In this document: piece by piece, positions 9,040 through 18,861 of the stretch
How the letters are laid out: each line of letters begins with the position of its first letter
Numbering within the stretch: position 1 is the stretch's first letter
NCBI GenBank assembly: GCA_947624925.1
Contig: CANQMG010000004.1
Span: 1 to 32,719 of the forward strand
Direction: 5' to 3'
DNA from: an uncultured Clostridia bacterium
Lineage (GTDB): Bacteria; Bacillota; Clostridia; TANB77; CAG-508
Length of the DNA: 32,719 bases
Notes under the pieces: generated by a model
Database searches by the model: none
What the model saw: only the letters and a program-made list of their open reading frames with translations
Told to the model about the DNA's origin: nothing
Program-made: the position numbers and the translations under genes

Positions 9040-10284
9040 TTATATATTATTTAAAATTTCTTTTACATTTAAATCTATTTGTATAACTTTACCAGTATCC
9101 ATATTTTTTAATTGTACTTTTTTACTCTTTAGTTCTTCATCTCCTATAACTATAAGATATTTAGCACCTATTTTATTAGCATATTTAAGTTGAGCATTGA
9201 AGCTCCTATCTGAAATATTAGTTTCAACAATCTTACCACTATTTCTTAATTCATTAGCAAGCATTGTAGTAGCATATATAAATTGTTCGTTTGTAGTTGT
9301 TAATAGATAAATATCAGGTTTTTGTGTTTCTTGCTTTTTATATTCTTGTAATAACAAAACTATTCTATCCATTCCTAATCCAAATCCAACTGCTGGAGTA
9401 GATGTTCCACCTAATGTTTCTACAAGGCCATCATATCTACCTCCACCACCTACAGCAAGATTTAAATCCTCTGAAATAAATTCAAATACAGTTTTATTAT
9501 AATAGTCTAATCCTCTTACAATACTTGAGTCAATTTCATATTTAATATTTAAATTATCTAACATAAATTTAAGACTTTCAAAATACTTCTTACAATCATC
9601 ACATAAATAATCTAAAATTGTTGGTAAACCATTTTTAACATCTTGGCATTTTTCTTGCTTACAATCAATTATTCTCATAGGATTTTTATTATATCTAATC
9701 TTGCAATCTTCACACATTCCATCAATTTTATCTGCTAAATATTCTTTTAATGCTTTTACATACTTTGCTCTACATTCTTTGCACCCTATTGAATTAATTT
9801 TTAACGTTAGTTTATCTAATACTCCTAATTTTTCAAATAACTTGCATGCTATGGAAATTACTTCTACATCAGTTAAAACACTGCTACTTCCAAACATTTC
9901 TACACCAAATTGACTAAATTCTCTATATCTTCCTTTTTGCATTTTTTCATATCTATACATACTACCTGTATACCATAGTTTAACAGGTGATGTTCTTGAT
10001 GAAAATCCATTTTCTATGTATGCTCTTACTACACCAGCTGTAAGTTCTGGCCTTAGTGTTATACTTCTTCCACCTTTATCTAAAAAAGTATACATCTCTT
10101 TACTTACAACATCTGTTTCATTTCCAACTCCTCTTGCAAAAAGTTCAGTCGCCTCAAAAATTGGTGTCCTTATTTGCTTTATATTATAAGTGTTACATAT
10201 TTCTTTTATATTTTTTTCTATTTCTTCCCAAATTTCCATTTCTTCAAAAAATATATCTTTTGTTCCCTTTTGTTTTTGTATCAT
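9040..10284 (-). CDS. hisS: Histidine-tRNA ligase
   Basis: HisRS charges tRNA-His with histidine in the cytoplasm. The 414-residue protein shows class II motif 2 (WYTGSMYRYEKMQKGRYREF), the histidine-specific motifs RGLDYYNKTVFEF and GGGGRYDGL, motif 3 with GFGLGMDR, and a C-terminal anticodon-binding domain (about 325-410). The middle insertion contains cysteine pairs (CKEC, CEDC, CDDC) and the NPMRIIDCK segment that is common in bacterial HisRS. The ATG overlaps the TGA of the upstream metallo-beta-lactamase gene (ATGA, 10281-10284). Its ribosome site AAGGAG lies inside that gene, so translation is probably coupled. Confidence 0.96.
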   Translation of the reverse strand: MIQKQKGTKDIFFEEMEIWEEIEKNIKEICNTYNIKQIRTPIFEATELFARGVGNETDVVSKEMYTFLDKGGRSITLRPELTAGVVRAYIENGFSSRTSPVKLWYTGSMYRYEKMQKGRYREFSQFGVEMFGSSSVLTDVEVISIACKLFEKLGVLDKLTLKINSIGCKECRAKYVKALKEYLADKIDGMCEDCKIRYNKNPMRIIDCKQEKCQDVKNGLPTILDYLCDDCKKYFESLKFMLDNLNIKYEIDSSIVRGLDYYNKTVFEFISEDLNLAVGGGGRYDGLVETLGGTSTPAVGFGLGMDRIVLLLQEYKKQETQKPDIYLLTTTNEQFIYATTMLANELRNSGKIVETNISDRSFNAQLKYANKIGAKYLIVIGDEELKSKKVQLKNMDTGKVIQIDLNVKEILNNI

Positions 10285-10941
10285 ATTCCTAACTCCTTTC
10301 TTGGTTTTAATTCTTTATATATTGGTTTTTCTTCATATATCATCGTTTCTAATCCATGTCCTGGATACACTATTGTATCTTCAGGTAAAACAATTAATTT
10401 ATTTGTAATAGAGTCTATAATATTTTCAAAACTTGAAGTCGGTAAATCTGTTCTTCCCCATGTTCCCCTAAACAATGTATCACCAGAAAAAAGAATTTTT
10501 TCTTTTTCACAATATAAACAAGAACTCCCGGCATGTATGTCCTGGTGTATGAATTACCTTTAACTCTATGTTACCAACATGTATTAAATCATTATCATCT
10601 ACTCTTGAATCTGCCTCTAGTTCTATTATTCCCATTCCAATATAATCACCTAAATTTACATCTGGATTATTCAAATTTTCCGCATCATTTCTATGTATTA
10701 ATATTTTTCCTCCTAAATTTTGTTTAACAGCAGTTACAGCTCCAATATGATCTGCATGGCAATGTGTTATATAAATATATTTATTTTTGCATTTTAATAC
10801 ATTTAAAACCATATTTGTTATTATTTCAGTATCACCAGCAGGATCTATTATCATACATTCCTTTTTTTCTTCATCTGCAATTATATAGCAATTAGTTTTC
10901 TCAAAATAATTAGTTTTTATCTTAAGTTTTTTTAATATCAT
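10281..10941 (-). pseudogene. MBL-fold hydrolase (glyoxalase II-like), frameshifted
   Basis: A metallo-beta-lactamase-fold hydrolase split by one extra base near 10531-10533. The first part (10941 down to about 10533) has the zinc motif THCHADHIG and a second metal region IHTPGHT, then runs out of frame to a TGA at 10507-10509. In the next frame the protein resumes exactly where expected (GSSCLYCEKEKILFSGDTLF), continues through RGTWGRTDLP and the YPGHG metal ligand, and ends at 10281. Removing one base gives a 219-residue protein, normal for this glyoxalase II-like (GloB/YqgX) family. The break does not lie in a homopolymer run. It is either a real mutation or a sequence error. The ATG follows AAAAGGAGA, and the gene lies 33 bases after rel. 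Confidence 0.88.
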
Positions 10942-10974
10942 ATTTATATATAATCTCCTTTTAAAAAATAAAAT

Positions 10975-13170
10975 TTATTTTCTACGTTTTACTTCATAAA
11001 CACTATCAACTTTTCTTAATGCCTTTAAAATCTTATTTAATTCCTCAATATTTTGTACATCTACAGTAATCTCAGTAATTGCAATTTTTTCTTTATTTGC
11101 CCTACAATTAATTTCAACAAGTTTTGTTTTCATATTGTTTATTTCTTTAACTATATCTGCTAATAGTCCATTTCTATCATTGGCAAATACTTCTATTTCA
11201 ACAGTATATACAGAATTTTTGGCTTCATCAAACCATTCTACATCAATAATTCTATTTTCTTCTTCTATTAATTCCTTTACATTTACACAATTTTTTCTAT
11301 GTACTGATACTCCTCTTCCCTTTGTAATATAACCTATTATTTCATCTCCTGGAACAGGATTACAACATTTAGAAATTTTAACAAGACAATTATCTATTCC
11401 TTTTACAATAATACCATTATTAGGTTTATTTTTATTAGTCCTTCTATTATTAGCTAGTGCTTCAATTTTTTCTTCTAAATCTACATCTTTATGGTCTTTT
11501 CTATATTCAACTAGCATTCTAGAAATGATTTTAGAAGGTGAAATCGCTCCAAAGCCAATAGCAGAATACATATCATCATTTGATGCATATTTATATCTAT
11601 TAAGTGCAGCATTTATATATTCTTGTTTATATAAATCAGAATAATTTATACCAATTCTTTTAATTTCTTTTTCTAGAATTTCCTTTCCTTTTACAATATT
11701 TTCTTCTCTTTGTTCTTTCTTAAACCATAATTGAATTTTATTTTTAGCTTGACTACTTTTTATAAATTTAAGCCAATCTCTACTAGGTCCTTTTGGGCTA
11801 TCAGATGTTATTATTTCAACAATATCTCCATTTTTTAATTTAGTAACTATAGGCATCATCTTGCTATTTATTTTACATCCTATCATTCTATGTCCAACTT
11901 GTTCATGTATAATATAAGCAAAATCAATAGGTGTGCTTCCTTTAGGTAATACCTTTATATCACCTTTAGGCGTAAAAACATATACTTCGTCTTCAAATAG
12001 CTCCGTTTTTAACGTATTTAAAAATTCTTCTGGATCCTGCATATCTTTTTGCCATTCTAAAGACTCTCTTAGCCATGCAAGTTTATCATCTGTTACAACA
12101 ACATTAGATTTTTCATTTTTATTTGCTTCTTTGTATGCCCAATGTGCTGCAATACCAAATTCAGCAACTCTATGCATATCAAATGTACGAATCTGTACTT
12201 CAAAGGGTGTTCCTTTTGGACCAATTAAAGTTGTATGTAAAGATTGATACATATTTGCTTTTGGAACAGATATATAATCTTTAAATCTTCCTGGCATTGG
12301 ATTATATAATTCATGTACTATTCCAAGAGCAGCATAACAATCTTTTACAGAATTTACAATAATTCTCATTGCAAATAAATCATATATTTGGTCCAAAGTT
12401 TTATTATCTCTTTTCATTTTTCTATATATACTATATAAATGTTTTGCACGTCCTGAAACTTCTGCATCAATATGCTGTTCTTTTAATTTCTGTCTAATTT
12501 CATCCATTATATTTTCTATAAATTTAAGTCTTTCATCTCTTTTTTTATCTAATCCTTCAACAATTTCTCTATATTCTTCTGGATATAGATACTTAAAAGA
12601 CAAATCTTCAAGTTCCCATTTTAAAGAATACATACCTAATCTGTTTGCAAGAGGAGCATACAAATCCATTGTTTCCTTTGCATTAGCAATTTGTCTATCT
12701 CTAGTTAAAAACTTTAGTGTTCTCATATTATGAAGTCTATCTGCAAGCTTTATAAGAATTACTCTAATGTCCTTTCCCATAGCTAAAAACATTTTTCTAT
12801 AGCCCTCTACTTGTTGTTCTTGCTCACTTGTATATTGTAGCTTACCTAATTTTGTAACTCCCTCTACCATTGATGCAATCTCTTCACTAAATTCTCTTGC
12901 AATATCTTCATGAGTTACATCTGTATCTTCTACTAAATCATGTAATAAAGCTGCACAAATTGTTGCATCATCTAATTCTATATTTGCTAATATATATGCT
13001 ACTTGCAATGGATGTATAATATATGGCTCACCAGATTTTCTAAGTTGATTTCCATGATGAGTATTTGCATAATTATATGCTTTTAATATTAAATTTGTAT
13101 TTGATTTTTTATTATTTTTTTTCATCACATCCAAAATATCATCAATTTGGACTTCTTTTACTTTTGACAT
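10975..13170 (-). CDS. relA: Bifunctional (p)ppGpp synthetase/hydrolase (Rel/SpoT family)
   Basis: Makes and degrades the stringent-response alarmone (p)ppGpp. I choose the ATG at 13168-13170 (731 residues), preceded by AAAGGTGAG, over an in-frame GTG three codons upstream. With this start the HD hydrolase residues fall at H53, H77, D78 and D144, the numbering I recall for the streptococcal Rel enzyme. The HDLVEDT motif is intact, so hydrolase activity is expected. The synthetase region includes GRFKDYISVPK and NMYQSLHTT. A TGS domain follows (VFTPKGDIKVLPKGSTPIDF), then a zinc-finger segment with SKCCNPVPGDEI, then a C-terminal ACT domain. It lies 15 bases after recJ in a probable operon recJ-rel-MBL-hisS-spoIIP. 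Confidence 0.95.
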   Translation of the reverse strand: MSKVKEVQIDDILDVMKKNNKKSNTNLILKAYNYANTHHGNQLRKSGEPYIIHPLQVAYILANIELDDATICAALLHDLVEDTDVTHEDIAREFSEEIASMVEGVTKLGKLQYTSEQEQQVEGYRKMFLAMGKDIRVILIKLADRLHNMRTLKFLTRDRQIANAKETMDLYAPLANRLGMYSLKWELEDLSFKYLYPEEYREIVEGLDKKRDERLKFIENIMDEIRQKLKEQHIDAEVSGRAKHLYSIYRKMKRDNKTLDQIYDLFAMRIIVNSVKDCYAALGIVHELYNPMPGRFKDYISVPKANMYQSLHTTLIGPKGTPFEVQIRTFDMHRVAEFGIAAHWAYKEANKNEKSNVVVTDDKLAWLRESLEWQKDMQDPEEFLNTLKTELFEDEVYVFTPKGDIKVLPKGSTPIDFAYIIHEQVGHRMIGCKINSKMMPIVTKLKNGDIVEIITSDSPKGPSRDWLKFIKSSQAKNKIQLWFKKEQREENIVKGKEILEKEIKRIGINYSDLYKQEYINAALNRYKYASNDDMYSAIGFGAISPSKIISRMLVEYRKDHKDVDLEEKIEALANNRRTNKNKPNNGIIVKGIDNCLVKISKCCNPVPGDEIIGYITKGRGVSVHRKNCVNVKELIEEENRIIDVEWFDEAKNSVYTVEIEVFANDRNGLLADIVKEINNMKTKLVEINCRANKEKIAITEITVDVQNIEELNKILKALRKVDSVYEVKRRK

Positions 13171-13185
13171 ATTACTCACCTTTAA

Positions 13186-14880
13186 TTATATTGATTTCAT
13201 AATATCTTTTAAATTAAATTGTATTATGTTATTTCCATTGAAATTATTTATTTCTAAAGTTCCAACAATATCAATTTTATCTCCTATTCGATATTGATCT
13301 ACTAAATGTCCCATATTAAATCCTATAGCATTTACTATATTATTCTTATTTTCTTCTTTTAAGGTTAGTTTCAAATGTTTTCCTTCTGTTAGTGCTCTTA
13401 TTGAATCAATTTTTAAATGCTTGTATGAAAATAAAGGACATTTATTTCCTTCTCCAAATGGTTCTAATAATTTTAATTGCTCAATGTTTTCTATAGTTAA
13501 AATTTTATCAGTAATGTTTTTGTCTATATTTATAATAGGTACAATATCCTTTACATCTGCATTTTCTACTTCTTTTTCAAAACTTTTTTTAAATGAATCA
13601 AAATTAGATTTTTTAACACTAAGGCCTATTGCCATTTCGTGTCCACCATATTTTTCTAAGTACATACTTGAATTGCATAAAGCCTTGTGAAGGTCGAAGC
13701 CTGGTACACTTCTTCCTGAACCTTTTCCATCTTCTTCTGAAAAACAAACAAGAATACTTGGCTTAAAATATAGTTCTGTTATTTTCGATGCTACAATTCC
13801 TATAACTCCATGATGCCAATTATCTCCAGAAAGAACTATACAATCCTTTTTATCTAAATTTTCTTTTTTTATCATTTCTAAAGCATCCTCAAATATTCTT
13901 TTTTCTATTTCTTGTCTATTTTTATTATATAAATTCAAATTATCAGTTAGTCTTTTAGCTTCTCCTAAATCAGTTGTTAAAAATAGTTCTAATGCCTCAT
14001 CTGCATGTCCCATTCTTCCACATGCATTTATTCTAGGCGCTATTCCAAAAGAAATACTAGAAGAATCTATTTTTGCATAACCAACACTACTTAATAATAC
14101 TTGCAAGCCAATGTTTTTGGTTACATTTATTAATTTTAATCCTAATTTTGTTATTACTCTATTTTCATCAACCAAAGGAACTATATCTGAAATAGTGCCA
14201 ATACATACTAAATCTAAAAATTTTAAGTACTCTTTTTCATCAAGTCCTAAATTTATTGATATAGCTTGTATTAATTTAAAAACAACTCCAACTCCTGCAA
14301 GCTGTGAAAATGGATAATCACTTGTTTTAATTTTAGGATCTATAACTGCAATCCCATTTGGAAGTTCATCTAATGGTTCATGATGATCAGTTACAATTGT
14401 TTCTATTCCTAAACTATTTGCAAATTCTATTTCATCTAGTCCAGAAATTCCACAATCTACAGTTATCATTAATTTATATCCTAACTCGTGGATTTCTTTA
14501 ATAGCATCATAATTCAATCCATAACCTTCTTCTAATCTATTAGGAATATATGGTTTAACTTTTAATCCTCTTTGCTCTAAATATTTCTTTAAAACAGCTA
14601 TGCTTGTTATTCCATCTACATCATAATCTCCATATATTATTATATCTTCTTTATTTTCTATTGCTATTTTTATTCTATCTACAGCTTTTTTCATATCTGG
14701 TAATAAAAAAGGGTCATAAAAATCGTTTCTTGTAGGATATAAAAACTTTCTAATATCATCATCTTTTTTTATATTTCTATTTACTAAAACGGTAGCTATT
14801 AATTCATTTAAATTAAAATCTTTCTCTATTCTTTCTATATCATTTATATCTGATTCATAATACTCCCATTTTTTATTCAT
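13186..14880 (-). CDS. recJ: Single-stranded-DNA-specific exonuclease RecJ
   Basis: 5'-3' single-strand exonuclease used in recombination and mismatch/base-excision repair. I place the start at the ATG 14878-14880 (564 residues), which has AGGAG seven bases upstream. An in-frame ATG ten codons earlier lacks a ribosome site. DHH-family motifs are present: GDYDVDGITS (about 84-93), TVDCGIS (about 140-146) and TDHHE (164-168). The DHHA1 region has PRINACGRMGHADEA, the glycine-rich GGHEMAIGL, and a C-terminal OB-like segment. The length matches the family. A promoter at 14912-14940 suggests that transcription of the recJ-rel-MBL-hisS-spoIIP operon starts here. Confidence 0.95.
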   Translation of the reverse strand: MNKKWEYYESDINDIERIEKDFNLNELIATVLVNRNIKKDDDIRKFLYPTRNDFYDPFLLPDMKKAVDRIKIAIENKEDIIIYGDYDVDGITSIAVLKKYLEQRGLKVKPYIPNRLEEGYGLNYDAIKEIHELGYKLMITVDCGISGLDEIEFANSLGIETIVTDHHEPLDELPNGIAVIDPKIKTSDYPFSQLAGVGVVFKLIQAISINLGLDEKEYLKFLDLVCIGTISDIVPLVDENRVITKLGLKLINVTKNIGLQVLLSSVGYAKIDSSSISFGIAPRINACGRMGHADEALELFLTTDLGEAKRLTDNLNLYNKNRQEIEKRIFEDALEMIKKENLDKKDCIVLSGDNWHHGVIGIVASKITELYFKPSILVCFSEEDGKGSGRSVPGFDLHKALCNSSMYLEKYGGHEMAIGLSVKKSNFDSFKKSFEKEVENADVKDIVPIINIDKNITDKILTIENIEQLKLLEPFGEGNKCPLFSYKHLKIDSIRALTEGKHLKLTLKEENKNNIVNAIGFNMGHLVDQYRIGDKIDIVGTLEINNFNGNNIIQFNLKDIMKSI

Positions 14881-14911
14881 ACAAATTCTCCTAAAATAAA
14901 CATTTAACAAT

Positions 14912-14940
14912 ATTTTACAACAATTACTATTTTTTTACAA
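14912..14940 (-). promoter_or_regulatory. Sigma-A-like promoter of the recJ operon
   Basis: On the minus strand, TTGTAA (14935-14940), 17 bases, then TAAAAT (14912-14917), 31 bases upstream of the recJ ATG and downstream of the fmt terminator. Confidence 0.5.
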
Positions 14941-15006
14941 TACAAATAAAAAGAAAATTTTTAAAGAATGTTTTTATTTCTATATATTTTCATATAAGAA
15001 TACACA

Positions 15007-15037
15007 AAAACGACTATCAATTATAATAGCCGTTTTG
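15007..15037 (-). terminator. Rho-independent terminator after fmt
   Basis: An inverted repeat built on AAAACGACTAT and ATAGCCGTTTT (one mismatch), with an AT-rich loop. On the minus strand it ends in a T run. It lies just past the fmt stop codon at 15064 and marks the end of the glmM-priA-def-fmt operon. Confidence 0.75.
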
Positions 15038-15063
15038 TTATTTATATCAAAAACATTACATTT

Positions 15064-16032
15064 TCAATTTAATATTTCTCCTTCTTCTATCTTATTTCCT
15101 CTTAGGTAATCTTTTATATTCATTTTTTTTGAATTTTCACCTTGAATTTCTTCTACACTTATAATTCCATTTTTTGTCTTAATATATAAACCTCTTTTAT
15201 CATTAGAAATTAATACCTGACCGTTTTGTTTGTTTTTCAGTTCTACATTTGGCATAAACACATAAAAATCTTCTTCAGTTATATTAGTAACTTTCCACAA
15301 CTTTATTTTTTTATCATTTAAAAATGTGTAAGCACCCATAATTGGATTTAGACCTCTTACTAAATTTTTTATTTCATTAGCATTTTTATTCCAGTCTATT
15401 TTAGCCATTTCTTTATTAAGCATTGGAGCCAATGTAAATTCAGATGGTTGTTTTTCTCTTGGAGCATTGCCTTCTTCAATTAATTTCATTGTTTTAACTA
15501 AAGTCTGTGCACCTATCTTTGATAATCTTTGCCATAATTCTCCTGTTGTTTCATCTTCACCAATGGTTACTTCTTCTCTTAAAATCATATCACCTGTGTC
15601 CATACCTTCATCCATATACATAGTTGTTATACCAGTAATATTTTCGCCATTTATAACTGCCCATTGAATTGGTGCAGCCCCTCTGTATTTTGGAAGTAAT
15701 GATCCATGCACATTAATAGAACCATATTTAGGAATATCTAACAATTCTTTAGGTAATATCTTTCCATATGCTACTACACAAATTACATCTGGATTTAAGT
15801 ATTTAATTTCATTTATAAATTCTATATTATTTCTAACCTTTAAAGGTTGGAATATTCTAAGATTTTTATCTATGGCAAATTCTTTAACTGGAGATATATC
15901 TAATTTCATCCCTCTACCTTTTGGTTTATCTGGATTTGTTACAACTCCAATTATATCATATTTCTCGTTATATAATGCCTCTAGAGATTCTTTAGCAAAA
16001 TCAGGTGTGCCCATAAATAATATTTTTAGCAT
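15064..16032 (-). CDS. fmt: Methionyl-tRNA formyltransferase
   Basis: Transfers a formyl group from 10-formyltetrahydrofolate to Met-tRNA(fMet) for translation initiation. The 322-residue protein has the formyltransferase fold with an N-terminal LFMGTPDFA. The signature NVHGSLLPKYRGAAPIQWA supplies N107 and H109, and the catalytic aspartate is D145 in MDEGMDTGDM. The C-terminal tRNA-binding domain follows from about 205. The ATG has AAGGAGG upstream. The gene lies 53 bases after def, the classic def-fmt pairing: one enzyme adds the formyl group and the other removes it. Confidence 0.97.
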   Translation of the reverse strand: MLKILFMGTPDFAKESLEALYNEKYDIIGVVTNPDKPKGRGMKLDISPVKEFAIDKNLRIFQPLKVRNNIEFINEIKYLNPDVICVVAYGKILPKELLDIPKYGSINVHGSLLPKYRGAAPIQWAVINGENITGITTMYMDEGMDTGDMILREEVTIGEDETTGELWQRLSKIGAQTLVKTMKLIEEGNAPREKQPSEFTLAPMLNKEMAKIDWNKNANEIKNLVRGLNPIMGAYTFLNDKKIKLWKVTNITEEDFYVFMPNVELKNKQNGQVLISNDKRGLYIKTKNGIISVEEIQGENSKKMNIKDYLRGNKIEEGEILN

Positions 16033-16085
16033 CTATACCTCCTTAAAATTATGAAGTAATTTTATTATTTACTATTCATCATTTA

Positions 16086-16577
16086 TTATTTATTGTTTTT
16101 CTCCTCTGGTTGTACATATTCAAGTGTTCCAGGAATAATTTTATCTATAAAAACTATACCATTTAGATGATCTATTTCGTGGCATAAGGCTTGTGCTAAT
16201 AAATCCTTTGCTTTAATTTTAACCTTTTGTCCAATTTCATTAAAACCCTCAACTATAACTTCTTCTGGTCTTATTACTTTTGCAAATTTGTTTGGAAAAC
16301 TCAAGCAGCCTTCTTCAACCTCTTTTTCTCCCTTTTGCTTTATTATAACTGGATTTATTAATTTAATTATTGGTGTTTTTTCATCATATATATCAATAAC
16401 TAATATTCTTTTAAGAACACCAACTTGTACAGCTGCTAAGCCAACACCTTCATATTTATGCATAGTTTCAACCATATCATCTATAAGTGTTCTTATCTTG
16501 TCATCGATTTGCGTTACTTCTTTGGACTTTTTTCTTAATATTTCGTCCCCTTCTTCTCTTATAGTTCTTAGTGCCAT
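16086..16577 (-). CDS. def: Peptide deformylase
   Basis: Removes the N-formyl group from nascent proteins. The 163 residues contain all three metal/active-site motifs. Motif 1 is GVGLAAVQVG (44-53, Q51), where the more common Pro before Gln is Val. Motif 2 is EGCLSF with C91. Motif 3 is HEIDH with H133, E134 and H137. The length is typical. It lies 23 bases after priA and 53 before fmt. The ribosome site is a run of G (AAGGGGG). Confidence 0.96.
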   Translation of the reverse strand: MALRTIREEGDEILRKKSKEVTQIDDKIRTLIDDMVETMHKYEGVGLAAVQVGVLKRILVIDIYDEKTPIIKLINPVIIKQKGEKEVEEGCLSFPNKFAKVIRPEEVIVEGFNEIGQKVKIKAKDLLAQALCHEIDHLNGIVFIDKIIPGTLEYVQPEEKNNK

Positions 16578-16600
16578 ATTTCCCCCTTATTATTTTAAAA

Positions 16601-18838
16601 CTAACTCATATTGCTTGGATTTGTATCTACATAATATTTTGTATTTTTAAATTTAATGTTTTCTAGAGAGTTGTTTATTGCCTGAATTAAGGAATTTGTA
16701 ATTTTTCCTTTTGCAACTATTCTCCATCTATATTTATTTTTTATTTTGTTTATTGGTGCAGGTAATGGTTTATAGAGTTTAACATTAATTTTATTGTATT
16801 CTATATTTTTAAGCAATTCTTTATAAATTTTATATGATATATTTTTTACATTTTCTTCTTGAACATCACTTACAACAATATTTATTATATCGCAAAAAGG
16901 CGGATAATTCAATTGTTTTCTTAAATATATTTCTGTTTCATAAAATTTATCATAATTTTGCTCTTTTGCACAATTTATACTAAAATCATCTGGATTATAT
17001 GTTTGTATGATAACTTTTCCAGGTAAATTTTCTCTCCCCGCTCTTCCTGCTACTTGGGTTAAGATTTGAAAAGTTCTTTCTTGTGCTCTATAATCTTCTA
17101 CTTGCAGGCTTGAATCTGCAGCTATAACACCCACTAAAGTAACATTTGGAAAGTGATGTCCTTTAACTACCATCTGAGTTCCTATTAATATATCAACATT
17201 TTCATTTTTAAATTTATTTAATATTTCCTCATGTGAATTTTTTTTACTAACTGTATCTACATCCATTCTTATAGTAGATGCATTAGGAAATAGCTTATTT
17301 ATTTCAGTTTCTAACTTTTGTGTTCCTGAGCCAAAATATTTTATATTTTTACTATTACATTCTGGGCATACAGTAAGATTTTTTTGCTCATATCCACAAT
17401 AATGACATTTTAGCTTATTTTCCTTTAAATGATATGTCATAGTTATATTGCAATTCTTACATTTTACAGTATACCCACATTCTCTACACATAACAAAAGT
17501 AGAAAAACCTCTTCTATTTAAAAATAAGATTGTTTGTTTTTTATTTTTTATATTCTCTTCTATTAATTCATATAATCTAGTACTAATAATAGATTTATTT
17601 CCATTTATCAGCTCTTTTCTTAAATCAATAATCTCTACATCTGGAAGATTTGAATTATTTGCTCTATTAGTTAATTTTAATAATTCTATTTCTCCTTTTT
17701 CTGCCATATAAAAACTAGATATGTCTGGCGTTGCACTACCTAATAATAAAGGAGCATTATTTATTTTACATATATATTTTGCAAGTTCTTTTGCATTGTA
17801 TCTAGGAGACATATCTGATTTATATGATGAATCATGTTCCTCATCAATAATTATTAATCCCAAATTTGATATTGGTGCAAATATTGCAGACCTTGCTCCT
17901 ATTATAATTTTACATTCTCCACTTTTTATTTTTCTCCATTGGTCATATCTTTCTCCTATAGATAATTTACTATGTAAAACTGCAATTTTTTCTTTTCCAA
18001 ATCTTGCAATAAATCTTTCGACCATTTGAGGAGTTAAAGAAATCTCTGGAACAAGCATTATTGCTGTCTTATCTTTTTTTAAAACTTCTCCTATTAACTG
18101 CAAATATACTTCTGTTTTTCCAGAACCTGTTACTCCATAAAGTAAAAACTCCTTGAAATTTTCTTTTATTATTTCAGCTTTAACTTTATCAAATGCAATT
18201 TGTTGTTCATTATTTAAAATTAAATTCGTAGTCTTTTTTATATTTTTATTAGAAAATGGATCTCTTTCCACCTCTTTTTCTACAATCTCTATATATTCTT
18301 TTTTTTCTAATGCTTTTATAACAGCATTTGATGTATCTGTATACAATTCTAAGTCAGATTTAGATATTCCGTCATTATCAATTAAGAAATTTAATACTCT
18401 TAATTGTTTATCAGATTTTATTATATTATTTTCTATATCTTCTTTTATATCTTCAATATCTTGTTTTAAATAAATAAAATTTAACTTTTTTTCTTTTACT
18501 CTATTATCTTGAACTTTAGATAGTGTACCTGGTGGCAACATTAATTTTATACAATCTGATATATTACAAAAATATCTTTTAGCCATTAAAATTGCGAGCT
18601 CAATATTTTCTTTAGTTAGGTTTATACCATCTTCAATTTTTTGTATATCTTTTAACTCATAATCAGAAGTTTCTTTAAATCCTATAACAAATCCTTCTTC
18701 TAATTCCTTTTTTTTGCCAAAAGGAATTAGCACTCTATCTCCAACACAAATAGTACCAACTAAACTAGTTGGTACGTTATAGTCAAATATTTTGTTTATA
18801 TTTTTTACATTACTATTAATTATTATTTGTGCTACCAT
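16601..18838 (-). CDS. priA: Primosomal protein N' (replication restart helicase PriA)
   Basis: PriA recognises stalled forks and D-loops and reloads the replicative helicase. The 745-residue protein has an N-terminal DNA-binding domain and Walker A GVTGSGKT (235-242). Walker B is DEEH (332-335). The zinc-binding insertion has eight cysteines in four CxxC-like pairs (about 451, 454, 460, 463, 478, 481, 491, 494). The helicase motif QVAGRAGR follows. The ATG begins MVAQIIINSN. The gene lies 23 bases from both the upstream membrane-protein gene and downstream def; priA-def-fmt is a common Firmicutes cluster. Confidence 0.96.
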   Translation of the reverse strand: MVAQIIINSNVKNINKIFDYNVPTSLVGTICVGDRVLIPFGKKKELEEGFVIGFKETSDYELKDIQKIEDGINLTKENIELAILMAKRYFCNISDCIKLMLPPGTLSKVQDNRVKEKKLNFIYLKQDIEDIKEDIENNIIKSDKQLRVLNFLIDNDGISKSDLELYTDTSNAVIKALEKKEYIEIVEKEVERDPFSNKNIKKTTNLILNNEQQIAFDKVKAEIIKENFKEFLLYGVTGSGKTEVYLQLIGEVLKKDKTAIMLVPEISLTPQMVERFIARFGKEKIAVLHSKLSIGERYDQWRKIKSGECKIIIGARSAIFAPISNLGLIIIDEEHDSSYKSDMSPRYNAKELAKYICKINNAPLLLGSATPDISSFYMAEKGEIELLKLTNRANNSNLPDVEIIDLRKELINGNKSIISTRLYELIEENIKNKKQTILFLNRRGFSTFVMCRECGYTVKCKNCNITMTYHLKENKLKCHYCGYEQKNLTVCPECNSKNIKYFGSGTQKLETEINKLFPNASTIRMDVDTVSKKNSHEEILNKFKNENVDILIGTQMVVKGHHFPNVTLVGVIAADSSLQVEDYRAQERTFQILTQVAGRAGRENLPGKVIIQTYNPDDFSINCAKEQNYDKFYETEIYLRKQLNYPPFCDIINIVVSDVQEENVKNISYKIYKELLKNIEYNKINVKLYKPLPAPINKIKNKYRWRIVAKGKITNSLIQAINNSLENIKFKNTKYYVDTNPSNMS

Positions 18839-18861
18839 CTTTATTCCTTATGGTTATATAT

